Numbered from the stretch's first letter, positions 38,401 to 46,477 are shown. The stretch is 64,000 nt of DNA from DATDFB01 sp035276475 (GCA_035276475.1 DATELQ010000039.1:8207-72206), one strand, 5' to 3'. The notes: generated from the letters alone by a model not told the origin. A program made the numbers and translations.

Positions 38401-38891
38401 CGGTGTGCCAGTTGCAGCAGCCCGACCTCGTGCAACACGTGCGCGAGATCCTCGAAGAGACGGGACTCCAGCCGCGCATGCTCGAGCTGGAGATCACGGA
38501 GAGCAGCGCGATGCAGAGCCCGGAGATGAGCGTGCGGACGCTGTACGAGCTGAAGAAGCTCGGCGTGCGCATCTCGCTCGACGACTTCGGCACTGGGCAC
38601 TCGTCGCTCAGTTACCTGAAGCGCTTCCCGATCGACACGCTGAAGATCGATCAGTCGTTCGTGCGCGACATCACGACGGATCCCGACACGGCGTCGATCG
38701 TCAGCGCCATCATCGCCATGGCCCGCTCGCTGCGGCTGAAGGTGATCGCCGAGGGGGTCGAGTTCAGCGAGCAGGCGAATTTCCTGCGGCGCTACAACTG
38801 CGACCAGATGCAGGGCTACCTCATCAAGCCGCCGGTGCCGGCGCACGAGTTCCTCGATTTGATGACGACGATCGAGGAGACGCGGGCGTAA
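35478..38891 (+). CDS. Multi-sensor c-di-GMP enzyme: PAS-GAF-PAS-PAS-PAS-GGDEF-EAL
   Basis: The 1137-residue protein has a PAS (~50-150), a GAF (~165-315), three more PAS (~325-440, 450-570, 575-690), a GGDEF (~700-860) and an EAL domain (~875-1130). GGDEF is intact (RLGGDEFTLLL), with a RESD I-site before it. EAL motifs are complete: MEALLRWNH, LEITESS, SLDDFGTGHSSLSYL, LKIDQSFV and VIAEGVEF. Either activity may dominate. No membrane segment or signal peptide is visible, so sensing is cytosolic. The next gene begins two bases after its stop codon. Confidence 0.93.
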   Translation: MTLSTSEFPPRHAAARRAFIRWMRRSRGHLSSTLRTSVAILRAQQEATLDGILIVDSSGRILSYNRRFLEIWGIPPEIADGADDNELLGYAAERVANWDTFIDLVEYLYQHPEEVRTNDPILLKDGRTLQRSSVPVVTRGTTVGRAWYFRDVTDSERARVLQNALFRIAELTREARNLDDFYKAVHGVVGTLMDATNFYIAEYDAERDIMRFPYFVDECDPRPEGRPPGRGMTAYVLRTGKPLFSTPETFANLVAAGEVEQVGAPSVDWLGAPLKTGDRTWGVIGLQTYDESKRFHPSDEEILVFVAQHVASAIEYRRKEDAVRESERRYRQMFENNRAVQIIIDPESGAILDANMAAVDFYGYDREQLLKMKIWQINVLGPERVREEMAHTAAQERVYHVFRHMLASGELRDVEVHSGPVEIGGRTVLYSIIHDITERKLAEQEVAAANAQRKAVLDAATRVAIIATDPHGVIRMFNAGAERMLGFTDEEVIGKRSVVELHQESELAHYAERLAMSVQRPFDVLVVRASAEGLEEREWTWVRKDGREITVLLAVTALRSDAGAITGYLHVATDVTERKAAEAMLRRQTAAITASMDGIGILNAELEFTYVNDALAKLYGYPSPQALVGTSLSELYEPTENDRFRNWILPMVLERGRWRGETTGLRRDSITFPQEISMTVLDGGGIVVVVRDISERTYAEEQIKHLAYHDALTGLPNRLLFKDRLTVALSHAQRNGSRLAVLFLDLDRFKVINDSLGHNIGDQLLQAVAARVQSCVRESDTVARLGGDEFTLLLPNLSRSDDAAPVAQKLLEAVRYPFHIEGREFFITTSIGVSLYPEDGLDAETLIKNADTAMYQAKEQGRDNYQLFNAFINARALQRIALEHGLRRALVNNELAVHYQPIFDFRSGRITGMEALLRWNHPEMGSIPPGMFIPLAEANGVMVPIGMWAMRAACMQAREWHQAGFKNLSLAVNLSVCQLQQPDLVQHVREILEETGLQPRMLELEITESSAMQSPEMSVRTLYELKKLGVRISLDDFGTGHSSLSYLKRFPIDTLKIDQSFVRDITTDPDTASIVSAIIAMARSLRLKVIAEGVEFSEQANFLRRYNCDQMQGYLIKPPVPAHEFLDLMTTIEETRA

Positions 38892-38892
38892 C

Positions 38893-40044
38893 GTGGACCC
38901 CCTCTGGGACGTGGCGGTCGTCGGATGCGGCCCCGCCGGCGCGACGGCGGCGCTCTGCCTGGCGCGGCAAGGCGTCCGCGTCGTCGCCTTCGACAAGCAG
39001 TCGTTCCCGCGCGAGAAGGTTTGCGGCGACGGCCTGATGCCCGACGCGCTCCGCGTGCTCACGCGCCTCGGACTGATCGACCGCGTGCGCCAGCGCGCCT
39101 TCGCCGGGCGCCGGCTGATGCTCTACAGCCCGTCGCACATCGCGCTGCCGATCGCGATGGACGCGCTGGTGTTGAAGCGCTTCGACCTCGACGCGATCAT
39201 CGTCAGCGCGGCGGCCGAGGCGGGAGCGGTCATTGAGCATGGCCGCGTCGAGAACGTTTCCGTCTCCGCCGATCGAGTCTCGCTGTCTTTGGGCAAGGGC
39301 GTTGTCAACGCACGCACGCTGATCCTCGCGACGGGCGCCGACACGCGCCTGCTCGAGCAGGCCGGCATGGTGACGCGCAAAGTCGCCTCGGGTGTCGCGG
39401 TCCGGCACTACATCCAGTCGAAGGCGGTGGTCGACGATCTCGTCGTCTCGTTCGAGCGCGAGCTCGTCCCCGGCTACGCCTGGATCTTCCCGATGGGCAA
39501 CGGCGAGTACAACGTCGGCTGCGGCGTGGTCTACCGCGACGGCGCGCGCAACGCGCCGCCGCTGAACGATGCCCTGCAGCGCTTTCTGCGCGAGTGCGAG
39601 CCCGCGCGAGCGATCGCCGAGGGCATGATCTCCGCGACGCGCGTCGCCGGCGCGACGCTCCGCAGCGGTCTGCGCGGCGCGGCGTTCGCGCGCACGCCGA
39701 ACGTCCTCGCCATCGGCGAGACGATCGGCTGCACCCTCCCCGTCAGCGGCGAAGGGATCGGCAAGGCGATGGAGACCGGCGAGATCGCCGCCGCCGCGAT
39801 CGCCGCCGAGCCAGACGCGCCCGCCGCCGAGTACCACCGCCGCATCGCCGCCCTGCAGCCAAAGTACGCCGGCTACAGCGCCGCCCAGCGCTGGCTCGCC
39901 CGGCCATGGGTCAACGACACGATCGCCCGGATGGCGCGGCGCAGCTCGTACGCATTGCGCAGCTTCAGCGAGATTCTCGATGAGACGACCGACCCGCGGG
40001 CGATCTTCTCCGCGCGGGGGATGCTGCGGATGGTATTGGGGTGA
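38893..40044 (+). CDS. Geranylgeranyl-reductase-family FAD-dependent oxidoreductase
   Basis: The 383-residue flavoprotein begins VAVVGCGPAGATAALCLARQ, the FAD Rossmann motif, then FDKQSFPREKVCGDGLMPDA, the signature of the geranylgeranyl reductase/FixC group. Later PGYAWIFPMGNGEYNVGCGV and IGCTLPVSGEGIGKAMETGE complete the family pattern. Members reduce isoprenoid chains of quinones, lipids or chlorophyll. The start is GTG. With polyprenyl substrates in mind it could act on menaquinone or a membrane lipid, but that is inference. Confidence 0.88.
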   Translation: MDPLWDVAVVGCGPAGATAALCLARQGVRVVAFDKQSFPREKVCGDGLMPDALRVLTRLGLIDRVRQRAFAGRRLMLYSPSHIALPIAMDALVLKRFDLDAIIVSAAAEAGAVIEHGRVENVSVSADRVSLSLGKGVVNARTLILATGADTRLLEQAGMVTRKVASGVAVRHYIQSKAVVDDLVVSFERELVPGYAWIFPMGNGEYNVGCGVVYRDGARNAPPLNDALQRFLRECEPARAIAEGMISATRVAGATLRSGLRGAAFARTPNVLAIGETIGCTLPVSGEGIGKAMETGEIAAAAIAAEPDAPAAEYHRRIAALQPKYAGYSAAQRWLARPWVNDTIARMARRSSYALRSFSEILDETTDPRAIFSARGMLRMVLG

Positions 40045-40047
40045 CGC

Positions 40048-41484
40048 TCAGTGCTTCGCCGCCCGCCGCCGCAGATTCGCGATCGTCACCGTAATCGACG
40101 TCGTCGTGTTCGCGCCGTCGCGGTCCGTGGCCGTCACCGTCACCGTGTACGTCCCGACGTCGCGGAACGCGTGCGTCACCGTCTGGCCGCGCTCGGGGCT
40201 GGAGATGTCGCCGAAGGTCCACACGTACGTGTATGGCGGCGCGCCGCTGCTCGGGTTCGCGGTGAACGTAATCGGCGCGAGCGGCACCGTCAGCGTCGTG
40301 CTCGCCGAGATGCCGACCGTGAACGGGCAGTGCCGCGCGAGGTACGACTCCGTCCCCTCGATGAGCGACAGCACGCGGCCGACCGAGGCGACGTAGCCGC
40401 TGCCGTTCCACGTCAACTCCGACTGCGGGGCCAAGCTGCGCTTCGCCGAGTCGAGGATGAAGGGAATGTCCGTCGTTGTGCCCGCCGTGAACGGAATCCG
40501 CCGCAACCGCGTCTCCGCCACCGAGGGGTTCAGCACGCCGGCCGGGTAACTCACGTAGAGCAGCGCCCACTCCGATAGCGACGCGTTCGCGATCAGCGAG
40601 AACGGCAGCACGTCCGTCGCGCCGCTGATCAGCAATGCGTCCGCCGTGACCACGTGGCCCGCCGTGTCGTACTTCACCGAGCGCATCGTGTTCCCGCCGG
40701 TGACCGGCACCGTATAGACAAGGAAAAAGAAGTGACCGTCCGTTGCCAGGCGCGGATTCGCGCCGCCGGCGCGCACCGTATTGACTGCTGTCGCCGGCGC
40801 GCCTGGCGAGACGATCGAGAACGCCAGCTCCTGCTGCCCGCCGTTCACGCTGCGCGAGTAGACGATGCCGATCACTCCCGACGGCGTCACCGCCACGCGT
40901 GGATACACCGGCGTCGAGACGAAGAACGTCACCGGCTCATCCGACTTCTGCGTGCCGTCGGCGGCGATCACCGCCATCCACAGCCCCATGTCGAAGCCGC
41001 TCGTCACGGTGTGCAGGACGATGTAGGCCTTGCGCGTCGGGTCCCACGCCGCGTCGTACTCCTGGTTGAACGCCTGAGCGTGCTGCGGCGCGATGGCGAT
41101 CGGGCCGCCGATCGGATTGCCGTTGATGTCGATGCGCTGCAGCGTGATTTGAAAATTGCGCGTCTCGTAGAAGAGCGCGAACTCCGTCCCGTTCCAAAGA
41201 AGGATGCGCGGACCGACCAGCGTCGACGCGGCGATCAGCCGGTCGGCGCGGATCTGATTGAGATTCGCGTCGTAGACGCCGAAGTAGACCGCGTTGTTGG
41301 CCGGATCGGAGTCGAGCTTGGCCACGCCGTAAACCGAGCCGGCAAACGCGATCGGTCCGGCGGCGCGATTCGGGAAGACGACCGGCTGGGAAACCGGGAC
41401 GAGCGCTGTCACGCACTGCGCTGCCGCCGAGACCGCGAGCAGCAGGCCGCACACCACCGCCAACACCCAACATTTTGGCTTCAT
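40048..41484 (-). CDS. Secreted protein with C-terminal PKD domain
   Basis: The 478-residue product has a signal peptide (KCWVLAVVCGLLLAVSAAAQ). The main part (~30-390) is a beta-rich domain with repeating units of about 50 residues resembling WD/kelch-like blades (YGVAKLDSDPANN, FALFYETRNFQ). The C-terminal ~90 residues are a PKD/Ig-like domain (YTYVWTFGD, HAFRDVGTYTVTVTATDRDG). It is likely exported. The start at MKPKC is set by the signal peptide. Only three bases separate its stop from that of the flavoprotein gene. Confidence 0.82.
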   Translation of the reverse strand: MKPKCWVLAVVCGLLLAVSAAAQCVTALVPVSQPVVFPNRAAGPIAFAGSVYGVAKLDSDPANNAVYFGVYDANLNQIRADRLIAASTLVGPRILLWNGTEFALFYETRNFQITLQRIDINGNPIGGPIAIAPQHAQAFNQEYDAAWDPTRKAYIVLHTVTSGFDMGLWMAVIAADGTQKSDEPVTFFVSTPVYPRVAVTPSGVIGIVYSRSVNGGQQELAFSIVSPGAPATAVNTVRAGGANPRLATDGHFFFLVYTVPVTGGNTMRSVKYDTAGHVVTADALLISGATDVLPFSLIANASLSEWALLYVSYPAGVLNPSVAETRLRRIPFTAGTTTDIPFILDSAKRSLAPQSELTWNGSGYVASVGRVLSLIEGTESYLARHCPFTVGISASTTLTVPLAPITFTANPSSGAPPYTYVWTFGDISSPERGQTVTHAFRDVGTYTVTVTATDRDGANTTTSITVTIANLRRRAAKH

Positions 41485-41573
41485 TGAGCTTCTCGTCCCC
41501 GGAGTTATTGGTGAGTCTAGCACGCCTCGGCTCGCTTCCTGCTTCCTATGCTATGGTTCGCCGCCTGCGCTCG

Positions 41574-43457
41574 ATGGAAACTGCGAAGCCGCAAAGCAGC
41601 ACCCGTTACCTCGCCACTCTCTCCCTCGGAGCGCTCGGAGTCGTCTACGGCGACATCGGCACCAGTCCCTTATACGCATTCCGCGAGTGCTTCCGTCCGG
41701 AGCACCACCTCGCGCCGACCGAGGCAAACATCCTCGGCATCGTCTCCCTCATCTGCTGGTCGCTCGTCATCATCATCTCCGTCAAATACCTCGTGCTGGT
41801 CATGCGGGCGGACAACCGCGGCGAAGGCGGCATCCTCGCGCTCATGTCGCTCGTCGGCGTGCAGAGCGCCAGCAGCAAGCGGCGCTGGTTCATCGTGGCC
41901 CTCGGACTCTTCGGCGCGGCGCTGCTCTACGGCGACGGCATGATCACGCCGGCGATCTCGGTGCTCTCCGCCGTCGAAGGGCTCGACGTGGCCACGCCGA
42001 TGTTCAAGCCCTACATCGTCCCGATCACCCTGGCGGTCCTCGTCCTTCTCTTCGTCGTCCAGCGCATCGGGACGGCGAAGGTCGGCGCGATGTTCGGCCC
42101 TGTCATGATGGTCTGGTTCGCCGTCATCTCCGCGATCGGCGTCGCCCAGATCGCCCGCGAGCCGCATGTCCTGACGGCGATCGATCCTCTCTGGGCCATC
42201 CGCTTCTTCGCCGCGAACCACGTCACCGGCTACCTCGTCCTCGGCGCTGTCTTCCTGGCCGTGACGGGCGGCGAGGCGCTCTACGCAGACATGGGGCATT
42301 TCGGCGCCCGCCCGATCCGCATCGCCTGGTTCGCGATCGTCTTTCCGGCCCTGCTGATCAACTATCTCGGCCAGGGCGCGCTGATGCTGCACGATTTGAA
42401 CGCGTTCAAAAACCCCTTCTTCCTCGCGGCGCCGCAGTGGGCGCTCTACCCTCTGGTTGGCCTCAGCACGATCGCCACGATCATCGCCTCCCAGGCCGTC
42501 ATCTCCGGCGCATTCTCGCTGACGCGCCAGGCCGTGCAGCTCGGCTACCTCCCCCGCCTCGTCATCCGCCACACGTCGGCGCGCGAGATCGGGCAGATCT
42601 ACATCCCCTCGGTGAACTGGCTCCTGATGATCTGCGCCGTCGGCCTGGTGATCGCGTTCCAAGCCTCGACGAATCTCGCCGCGGCGTACGGCGTAGCGGT
42701 GACGGCGACGATGGCGATCACGACGTCGATCCTCGCCGTGGTCGAGCGCGAGCGCTGGCGCTGGTCGACGATCGCGATCGTCTGCATCACCGTGCCGCTG
42801 CTCTTCGTCGACCTCGCCTTCTTCGGCGCGAACATCATCAAGGTCGAGCAGGGCGGCTGGTTCCCGCTCCTCGTCGGCGTCCTCGCATTCACGCTGATGG
42901 CGACGTGGCGGCGCGGACGGCAGATCCTCAATGAGCGCCTTGCGGCAACGCAGATGGAGCCGGGCGATCTCCTCCGCGACCTCGCCGCCGGCCGCATCCC
43001 GCGCGTTCCCGGCACGGCGATCTTCATGTCCCGGCGCGCCGACGGGATCCCGACGTCGCTGCTGCACAATCTCAAGCACAACAAAGTCGTGCACAAGAAC
43101 GTCGTGCTGCTCAGCGTCGTGGTCGAGGAGATCGCGCGCCTTCCCGAAAGCGAGCGCGTGCTGTGGGAGGAGCTCGGCCAGGGCGTCCACCGCCTCGTCC
43201 TCCGCTTCGGCTACATGGACGAGACGAACCTCCCGTCGATCCTCGCCTCGATCAAAGATCCGCCGGTGCCGCTGCAGCCGATGATCACGAGCTACTTCCT
43301 CGGGCGCGAGACGCTGCTGGCCACGCGCCGCCCCGGCATGGCCCTGTGGCGCGAGCGGCTCTTCGCCTGGATGATGAGGAATGCCACAGGCGCCGCGAAC
43401 TACTTCAGTCTGCCGTCGAATCAGGTGATCGAGCTCGGCGCGCAGATCGAAATGTAG
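41574..43457 (+). CDS. kup: KUP-family potassium uptake transporter
   Basis: The protein (about 627 residues from METAKPQ; a start at 41553 adds seven) belongs to the KUP/HAK family: LGALGVVYGDIGTSPLYAFR, GEGGILALMSLV, LYGDGMITPAISVLSAVEGL, LTGGEAL-type TGGEALYADMGHFG and GQGALMLHDL. About twelve membrane segments precede a soluble C-terminal domain (~455 onward). It imports K+ with protons. The intergenic gap to the divergent PKD gene is only about 90 bases. A palindrome of the GGGGCGCA family follows its stop codon. Confidence 0.95.
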   Translation: METAKPQSSTRYLATLSLGALGVVYGDIGTSPLYAFRECFRPEHHLAPTEANILGIVSLICWSLVIIISVKYLVLVMRADNRGEGGILALMSLVGVQSASSKRRWFIVALGLFGAALLYGDGMITPAISVLSAVEGLDVATPMFKPYIVPITLAVLVLLFVVQRIGTAKVGAMFGPVMMVWFAVISAIGVAQIAREPHVLTAIDPLWAIRFFAANHVTGYLVLGAVFLAVTGGEALYADMGHFGARPIRIAWFAIVFPALLINYLGQGALMLHDLNAFKNPFFLAAPQWALYPLVGLSTIATIIASQAVISGAFSLTRQAVQLGYLPRLVIRHTSAREIGQIYIPSVNWLLMICAVGLVIAFQASTNLAAAYGVAVTATMAITTSILAVVERERWRWSTIAIVCITVPLLFVDLAFFGANIIKVEQGGWFPLLVGVLAFTLMATWRRGRQILNERLAATQMEPGDLLRDLAAGRIPRVPGTAIFMSRRADGIPTSLLHNLKHNKVVHKNVVLLSVVVEEIARLPESERVLWEELGQGVHRLVLRFGYMDETNLPSILASIKDPPVPLQPMITSYFLGRETLLATRRPGMALWRERLFAWMMRNATGAANYFSLPSNQVIELGAQIEM

Positions 43458-43477
43458 GGGCGCACAGCGTGCGCCCC
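43457..43477. repeat. Short GC palindrome, copy 2 (GGGGCGCA-TGCGCCCC family)
   Basis: GGGGCGCA (43457-43464) and TGCGCCCC (43470-43477) pair perfectly around CAGCG. It begins on the last base of the kup stop codon and lies between two convergent genes, so it could terminate both. Confidence 0.8.
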
Positions 43478-43488
43478 CGTCGAAAAAT

Positions 43489-44463
43489 CTACTGCACGCA
43501 GCCGCCGGCGGCGTTCGACCACTCCGGCTGATAGCCGTAGCCGTTCGAGATGAACAGCCCCGTCCATGCGCACTTGTCGTCGGCCTCGTAGCCGTTGGAG
43601 TCGTACCACGCGTTGCCGAGAGCGTCCGTGACCGCCTCGCGCGTCTCATGGACCATGAAGTGCGTCATGTTCTGCGCAACCGTCCAGCCGCTGACCTGGC
43701 AGCCGCTGCAGCTCGGATACGGCTCGATCGAGTACTTCACGTAGTTCGAGCCGTTGAAATACGAGCTGTGATACGCGCAGTACGCGAGGCCCGGGCCGCC
43801 GCACGACGTCGATGAGCCGTCGGACGAGTAGACGAGCTTCGTCGTGCCGGGAACGTACTTCGGCAGGAAGACTTCGTAGACGGTGCTGTAGTTCGTGCCG
43901 TGCGCGGCGACGTAGCGCTTCACCTCGGCCTGCACGACGGAGTCGGTGACGTTGCCGGTCGACGGCAGCGGGTTCGTGGTGTCGAACCAGTCGGCCTGCG
44001 AGCCGGCGAGGTTCGAGGTCTGGATGTTGGCGCTGTCGTAGTACTGGGTCAGCATCGAGTAGTGCGAGCTCGTGCCGAGCTGATTGCGGAAGGCCTGGAT
44101 GGTCGTGGCGCGGGAGTTGTCGCTACCGCCCGAGGCCCACGTCGGACCCCAGAAGATGCAGACGACCTTCGCGACGTTGATGACGTCGCCGCCGTGATAG
44201 GTGAGGTTGACCGCCATCGGGCCCATGCGCAGCGCCTCGGGCGACACGGCGAAGCGCGGGTTCGCCGCGATCGGGAGGTTGTCGTCCTCGTCGATCATCG
44301 AACGGATCTGCCCGTCACCTTCCTGGTTGATCGGGAACTTCTTCGGCGTCGAGGCACCGATGCCTTCATCGTCGCGTGCGGCAGGGGTGTGGCGCGGATC
44401 GTCCTGGGCAAAGACCGTGGATGCGAGGGACAGCGCGAATAGGACTGCGAGAGCCTTCTTCAT
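43489..44463 (-). CDS. Secreted protein resembling EXORDIUM/phosphate-induced-protein-1-like bacterial proteins
   Basis: The 324-residue product has a signal peptide (MKKALAVLFALSLASTVFAQ). The mature part reads NLTYHGGDVINVAKVVCIFW and WGPTWASGG, then CAYHSSYFNG, and ends with HFMVHETREAVTDALGNAWY followed by ADDKCAWTG. The first and middle segments recall the EXORDIUM-like fold; the ending HExxEAVTD...NAWYD is common in secreted bacterial relatives. Activity is unknown. Its ribosome binding site is enclosed in a strong hairpin (see 44471-44519). Confidence 0.65.
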   Translation of the reverse strand: MKKALAVLFALSLASTVFAQDDPRHTPAARDDEGIGASTPKKFPINQEGDGQIRSMIDEDDNLPIAANPRFAVSPEALRMGPMAVNLTYHGGDVINVAKVVCIFWGPTWASGGSDNSRATTIQAFRNQLGTSSHYSMLTQYYDSANIQTSNLAGSQADWFDTTNPLPSTGNVTDSVVQAEVKRYVAAHGTNYSTVYEVFLPKYVPGTTKLVYSSDGSSTSCGGPGLAYCAYHSSYFNGSNYVKYSIEPYPSCSGCQVSGWTVAQNMTHFMVHETREAVTDALGNAWYDSNGYEADDKCAWTGLFISNGYGYQPEWSNAAGGCVQ

Positions 44464-44470
44464 TCTTCAA

Positions 44471-44519
44471 TCCTCCGGGCGCGCCTCATGCGCAAGCGCG
44501 CTGCCACGCCGCCGGAGGA
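44471..44519 (-). promoter_or_regulatory. 5' leader hairpin sequestering the ribosome binding site
   Basis: On the mRNA, TCCTCCGG (44519-44512) pairs with CCGGAGGA (44478-44471), which contains the GGAGG ribosome site located seven to eight bases before the ATG at 44463-44461. An inner GCGCGC/GCGCGC stem (44501-44496 with 44484-44479) extends the fold, with loop CTCATGCGCAA read on the plus strand. Translation should be off unless the hairpin opens. No known riboswitch class is recognised. Confidence 0.65.
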
Positions 44520-44594
44520 GCTAAGTCATTGATTTTCCGTTCAGGATGCCGACGCGGCGGATCAACGATTCACCCTTCGCGCGCGAAAGGGTGG

Positions 44595-45086
44595 TCAATT
44601 TGTTGATCGCTGGATACGAGATTGATCCACCCTTACGCCCTCACGCCTAAAATAACTTAGGACCTGCGGCGGCCCGCCGATCGGATCGCTCGCCGACGGC
44701 GCGGCGAAGAAGGCGCACCATCCCGACTGCAGCAGCGACCAGCGGCCCCACCCGGCCTCGTACACCGGCGGGCGGCCGCCCGCAGCGAGGACATCGTCGA
44801 GCGTGGCGCCGACGCGCAGCCCCTCGCGCGTGCGGAAGTGCGCGTCGGTCGTCTCGATGAAGCGGATGCGGTGCATGGCATCGACGCCGGCGACGTACTC
44901 GACGTCGTGAAAGACGACGCGGTAGGCCGGGAAGGTCTGCTCCGCGCCGCCGACGACGAAGCCGGAGGTCTGCGTGCTCGCCGCCGGCAGAACGGCGCCG
45001 AGGGTCGGCTCAGCGGAGAGCTTGTAGGTCGTGTCGGCGGTGGTGCAGGCGGTGAGAAGCGTGAGCGCAAGGAAGAGGCGTTTCAC
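44595..45086 (-). CDS. Lipoprotein of unknown function
   Basis: The 163-residue product has a lipoprotein signal with lipobox LTAC (MKRLFLALTLLTACTTAD). The rest is a small domain with TLGAVLPAAST, FIETTDAHFRTREGLRVGAT and GWGRWSLLQSGWCAFF, reminiscent of small periplasmic proteins that detect a ligand by hydrophobic pockets, but no family is recognised. It lies upstream of the EXORDIUM-like gene on the same strand with a gap of 131 bases that contains the hairpin leader. Confidence 0.75.
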   Translation of the reverse strand: MKRLFLALTLLTACTTADTTYKLSAEPTLGAVLPAASTQTSGFVVGGAEQTFPAYRVVFHDVEYVAGVDAMHRIRFIETTDAHFRTREGLRVGATLDDVLAAGGRPPVYEAGWGRWSLLQSGWCAFFAAPSASDPIGGPPQVLSYFRREGVRVDQSRIQRSTN

Positions 45087-45098
45087 GCCGGGATCATA

Positions 45099-45416
45099 CT
45101 AACCGCGGCCGCCTTTGTCCGCGACCCACGTCAACGCCCGCATCGCCGCCGGAAACCCGAGCGTCGTGATGGCCAGGACACAGATGTGCGTCAGCTCCTC
45201 GTCGGTGATCCCGGCATGGCGCGCGTTGCGGACGGCCGAGTGCGTGCCGCCCTCCAACCCCGCGCCGATCGACAACGCGACCTTGACCAGGCGCCGCGTC
45301 TTCTCATCGAGCGGCCCGGCGTTGTGGCATTTGTCGGCCAAGGCGTTGAACGACTCCCAGACGTCGGCGTGGGTCGTGCGGAAGTCGGCGACGAAGGGAG
45401 GGACTTTCGCAGGCAT
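45099..45416 (-). CDS. Carboxymuconolactone decarboxylase (AhpD-like) family protein without the CxxC pair
   Basis: The 105-residue protein matches the CMD fold: FVADFRTTHADVWESFNALA, LDEKTRRLVKVALSIGAGLE, HSAVRNARHAGITDEELTHI. In AhpD-type peroxidases the helix after the Glu carries CxxC; here the segment reads GGTHSAVRN, so no redox pair is present and peroxidase action is unlikely. A decarboxylase-like or unknown role remains. The start MPAKVPPF is preferred over one three codons earlier. Confidence 0.82.
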   Translation of the reverse strand: MPAKVPPFVADFRTTHADVWESFNALADKCHNAGPLDEKTRRLVKVALSIGAGLEGGTHSAVRNARHAGITDEELTHICVLAITTLGFPAAMRALTWVADKGGRG

Positions 45417-45449
45417 TGATCTCACCTCGGCGGGACAGTGTAGCGGTTC

Positions 45450-45478
45450 GCGATTGGCGATTGGCGGTTAGGGGTTCC
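45450..45478. repeat. Left arm of inverted repeat flanking the degenerate four-helix gene
   Basis: GCGATTGGCGATTGGCGGTT followed by AGGGGTTCC matches, inverted, the arm at 45808-45843 with few mismatches. The stop codon of the degenerate gene lies within this arm. Confidence 0.65.
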
Positions 45479-45797
45479 GCGAAGCGCGATCGATGTACCG
45501 TACGAGGCCACTCAGCATCCGCGCGATCTCTGCCGCGCGTTTCGCCAGCGCTTTCGCCGCCGTTTTCTCGATGTAGTCAAGGTCGGAGGCGATGATGACT
45601 TGCGCTTGCAACTCGAACGTGGATCCTCGCGCGATCAGCACGAAGTGCCGATAATCCGCGCGGCTTCTGCGACCGCGGCCTTCAGCGATATTGCACAGAA
45701 TCGAGATCGCGGTCCAAGACCGAGATAGCCTTTTGCACTCATAATTTTTGCGGTGCGGAAGGGTCCGGCCGGGAAGCCAGTCGCGTGGGCAGCACAT
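45468..45797 (-). pseudogene. Four-helix-bundle (23S rRNA intervening-sequence type) gene, N-terminally degenerate
   Basis: Residues ~35-105 match the four-helix-bundle family: SILCNIAEGRGRRSRADYRH, FVLIARGSTFELQAQVIIAS and the C-terminal helix. The first helix of the family (about 30 residues with a W-x-KAM motif) is absent; in its place the frame reads through unrelated sequence (MCCPRDWLPGRTLPHRKNY). An intact copy would be ~120 residues with a normal N-terminus. The gene is enclosed by inverted repeats (45450-45478 and 45808-45843), so it looks like the remnant of a small mobile unit. Confidence 0.55.
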
Positions 45798-45807
45798 CCT
45801 ACCTCGG

Positions 45808-45843
45808 GTTCTCCCGAACCGCTAACCGCCAAGCGCTAATCGC
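45808..45843. repeat. Right arm of inverted repeat flanking the degenerate four-helix gene
   Basis: The reverse complement reads GCGATTAGCGCTTGGCGGTT then AGCGGTT, aligning with the left arm. The same words recur upstream of the BMC operon at 10195-10225. Confidence 0.65.
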
Positions 45844-45912
45844 TCTCTGGAATTTCCCTCTCTCCCCCAGCCGTTTGCGCGCCCGAATTTTCGCGAAAGG
45901 ATTCACAACCCC

Positions 45913-46470
45913 ATGCAGGCCAACGATCTTCGCCGCGGAATGGTCGTGCTCTTCAACGGCGATCTCTGCAAAGTCCTCGAGTTCCACCACCACACGCCCG
46001 GCAACCTCCGCGCGATGGTACAGGCCAAGCTGCGGAACCTCCGCACCGGCAACCAGTTCGAGCATCGCTTCCGCTCGCAGGACGAAGTCGAGCAGGCATT
46101 CATCAACCAGCACGAGATGGAGTACCTCTACTCCGACGGCCACGCCCACCACTTCATGAACACGGAGAACTACGAGCAGGTCGAGATCTCCGACGACGAC
46201 CTCGGCGACTCCGCCTCGTGGCTCTCGCCCGGCATCAAGCTCCAGGTGCAGTTTTACGAGGGCAAGCCGCTCGGCATCGAGCTCCCCAAGACCGTGCGCG
46301 CCAAGATCGCCGAGACCCAGCCGATGGTCAAGAGCGCCACGGCGTCGGCGTCGTACAAGCCGGCCAAGCTCGAGAACGGCGTCACCGTCCTCGTCCCGCC
46401 GTTCGTCAGCGAGGGCGAAGAGATCGTCGTCGATCCCTCCGAGAACCGCTACATCGAAAGAGCAAAATAG
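45913..46470 (+). CDS. efp: Translation elongation factor P with Asn at the modification site
   Basis: The 185-residue protein has the three EF-P domains: KOW-like N-terminus (LRRGMVVLFNGDLCKVLEFH), OB domain II (MEYLYSDGHAHHFMNTENYE) and OB domain III (KLENGVTVLVPPFVSEGEEI). EF-P relieves ribosome stalling at proline runs. In the tip loop, where E. coli has PGK and others PGR, this protein reads TPGNLRAM, so the residue modified by EpmA/EarP is absent. It may act unmodified or be altered by another route. No modification enzyme gene is near. Confidence 0.95.
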   Translation: MQANDLRRGMVVLFNGDLCKVLEFHHHTPGNLRAMVQAKLRNLRTGNQFEHRFRSQDEVEQAFINQHEMEYLYSDGHAHHFMNTENYEQVEISDDDLGDSASWLSPGIKLQVQFYEGKPLGIELPKTVRAKIAETQPMVKSATASASYKPAKLENGVTVLVPPFVSEGEEIVVDPSENRYIERAK

Positions 46471-46477
46471 CGGGGTC

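Noticed and set aside
45099..45416. AhpD-type peroxidase
   Set aside because: The CxxC pair needed for peroxidase activity is missing.
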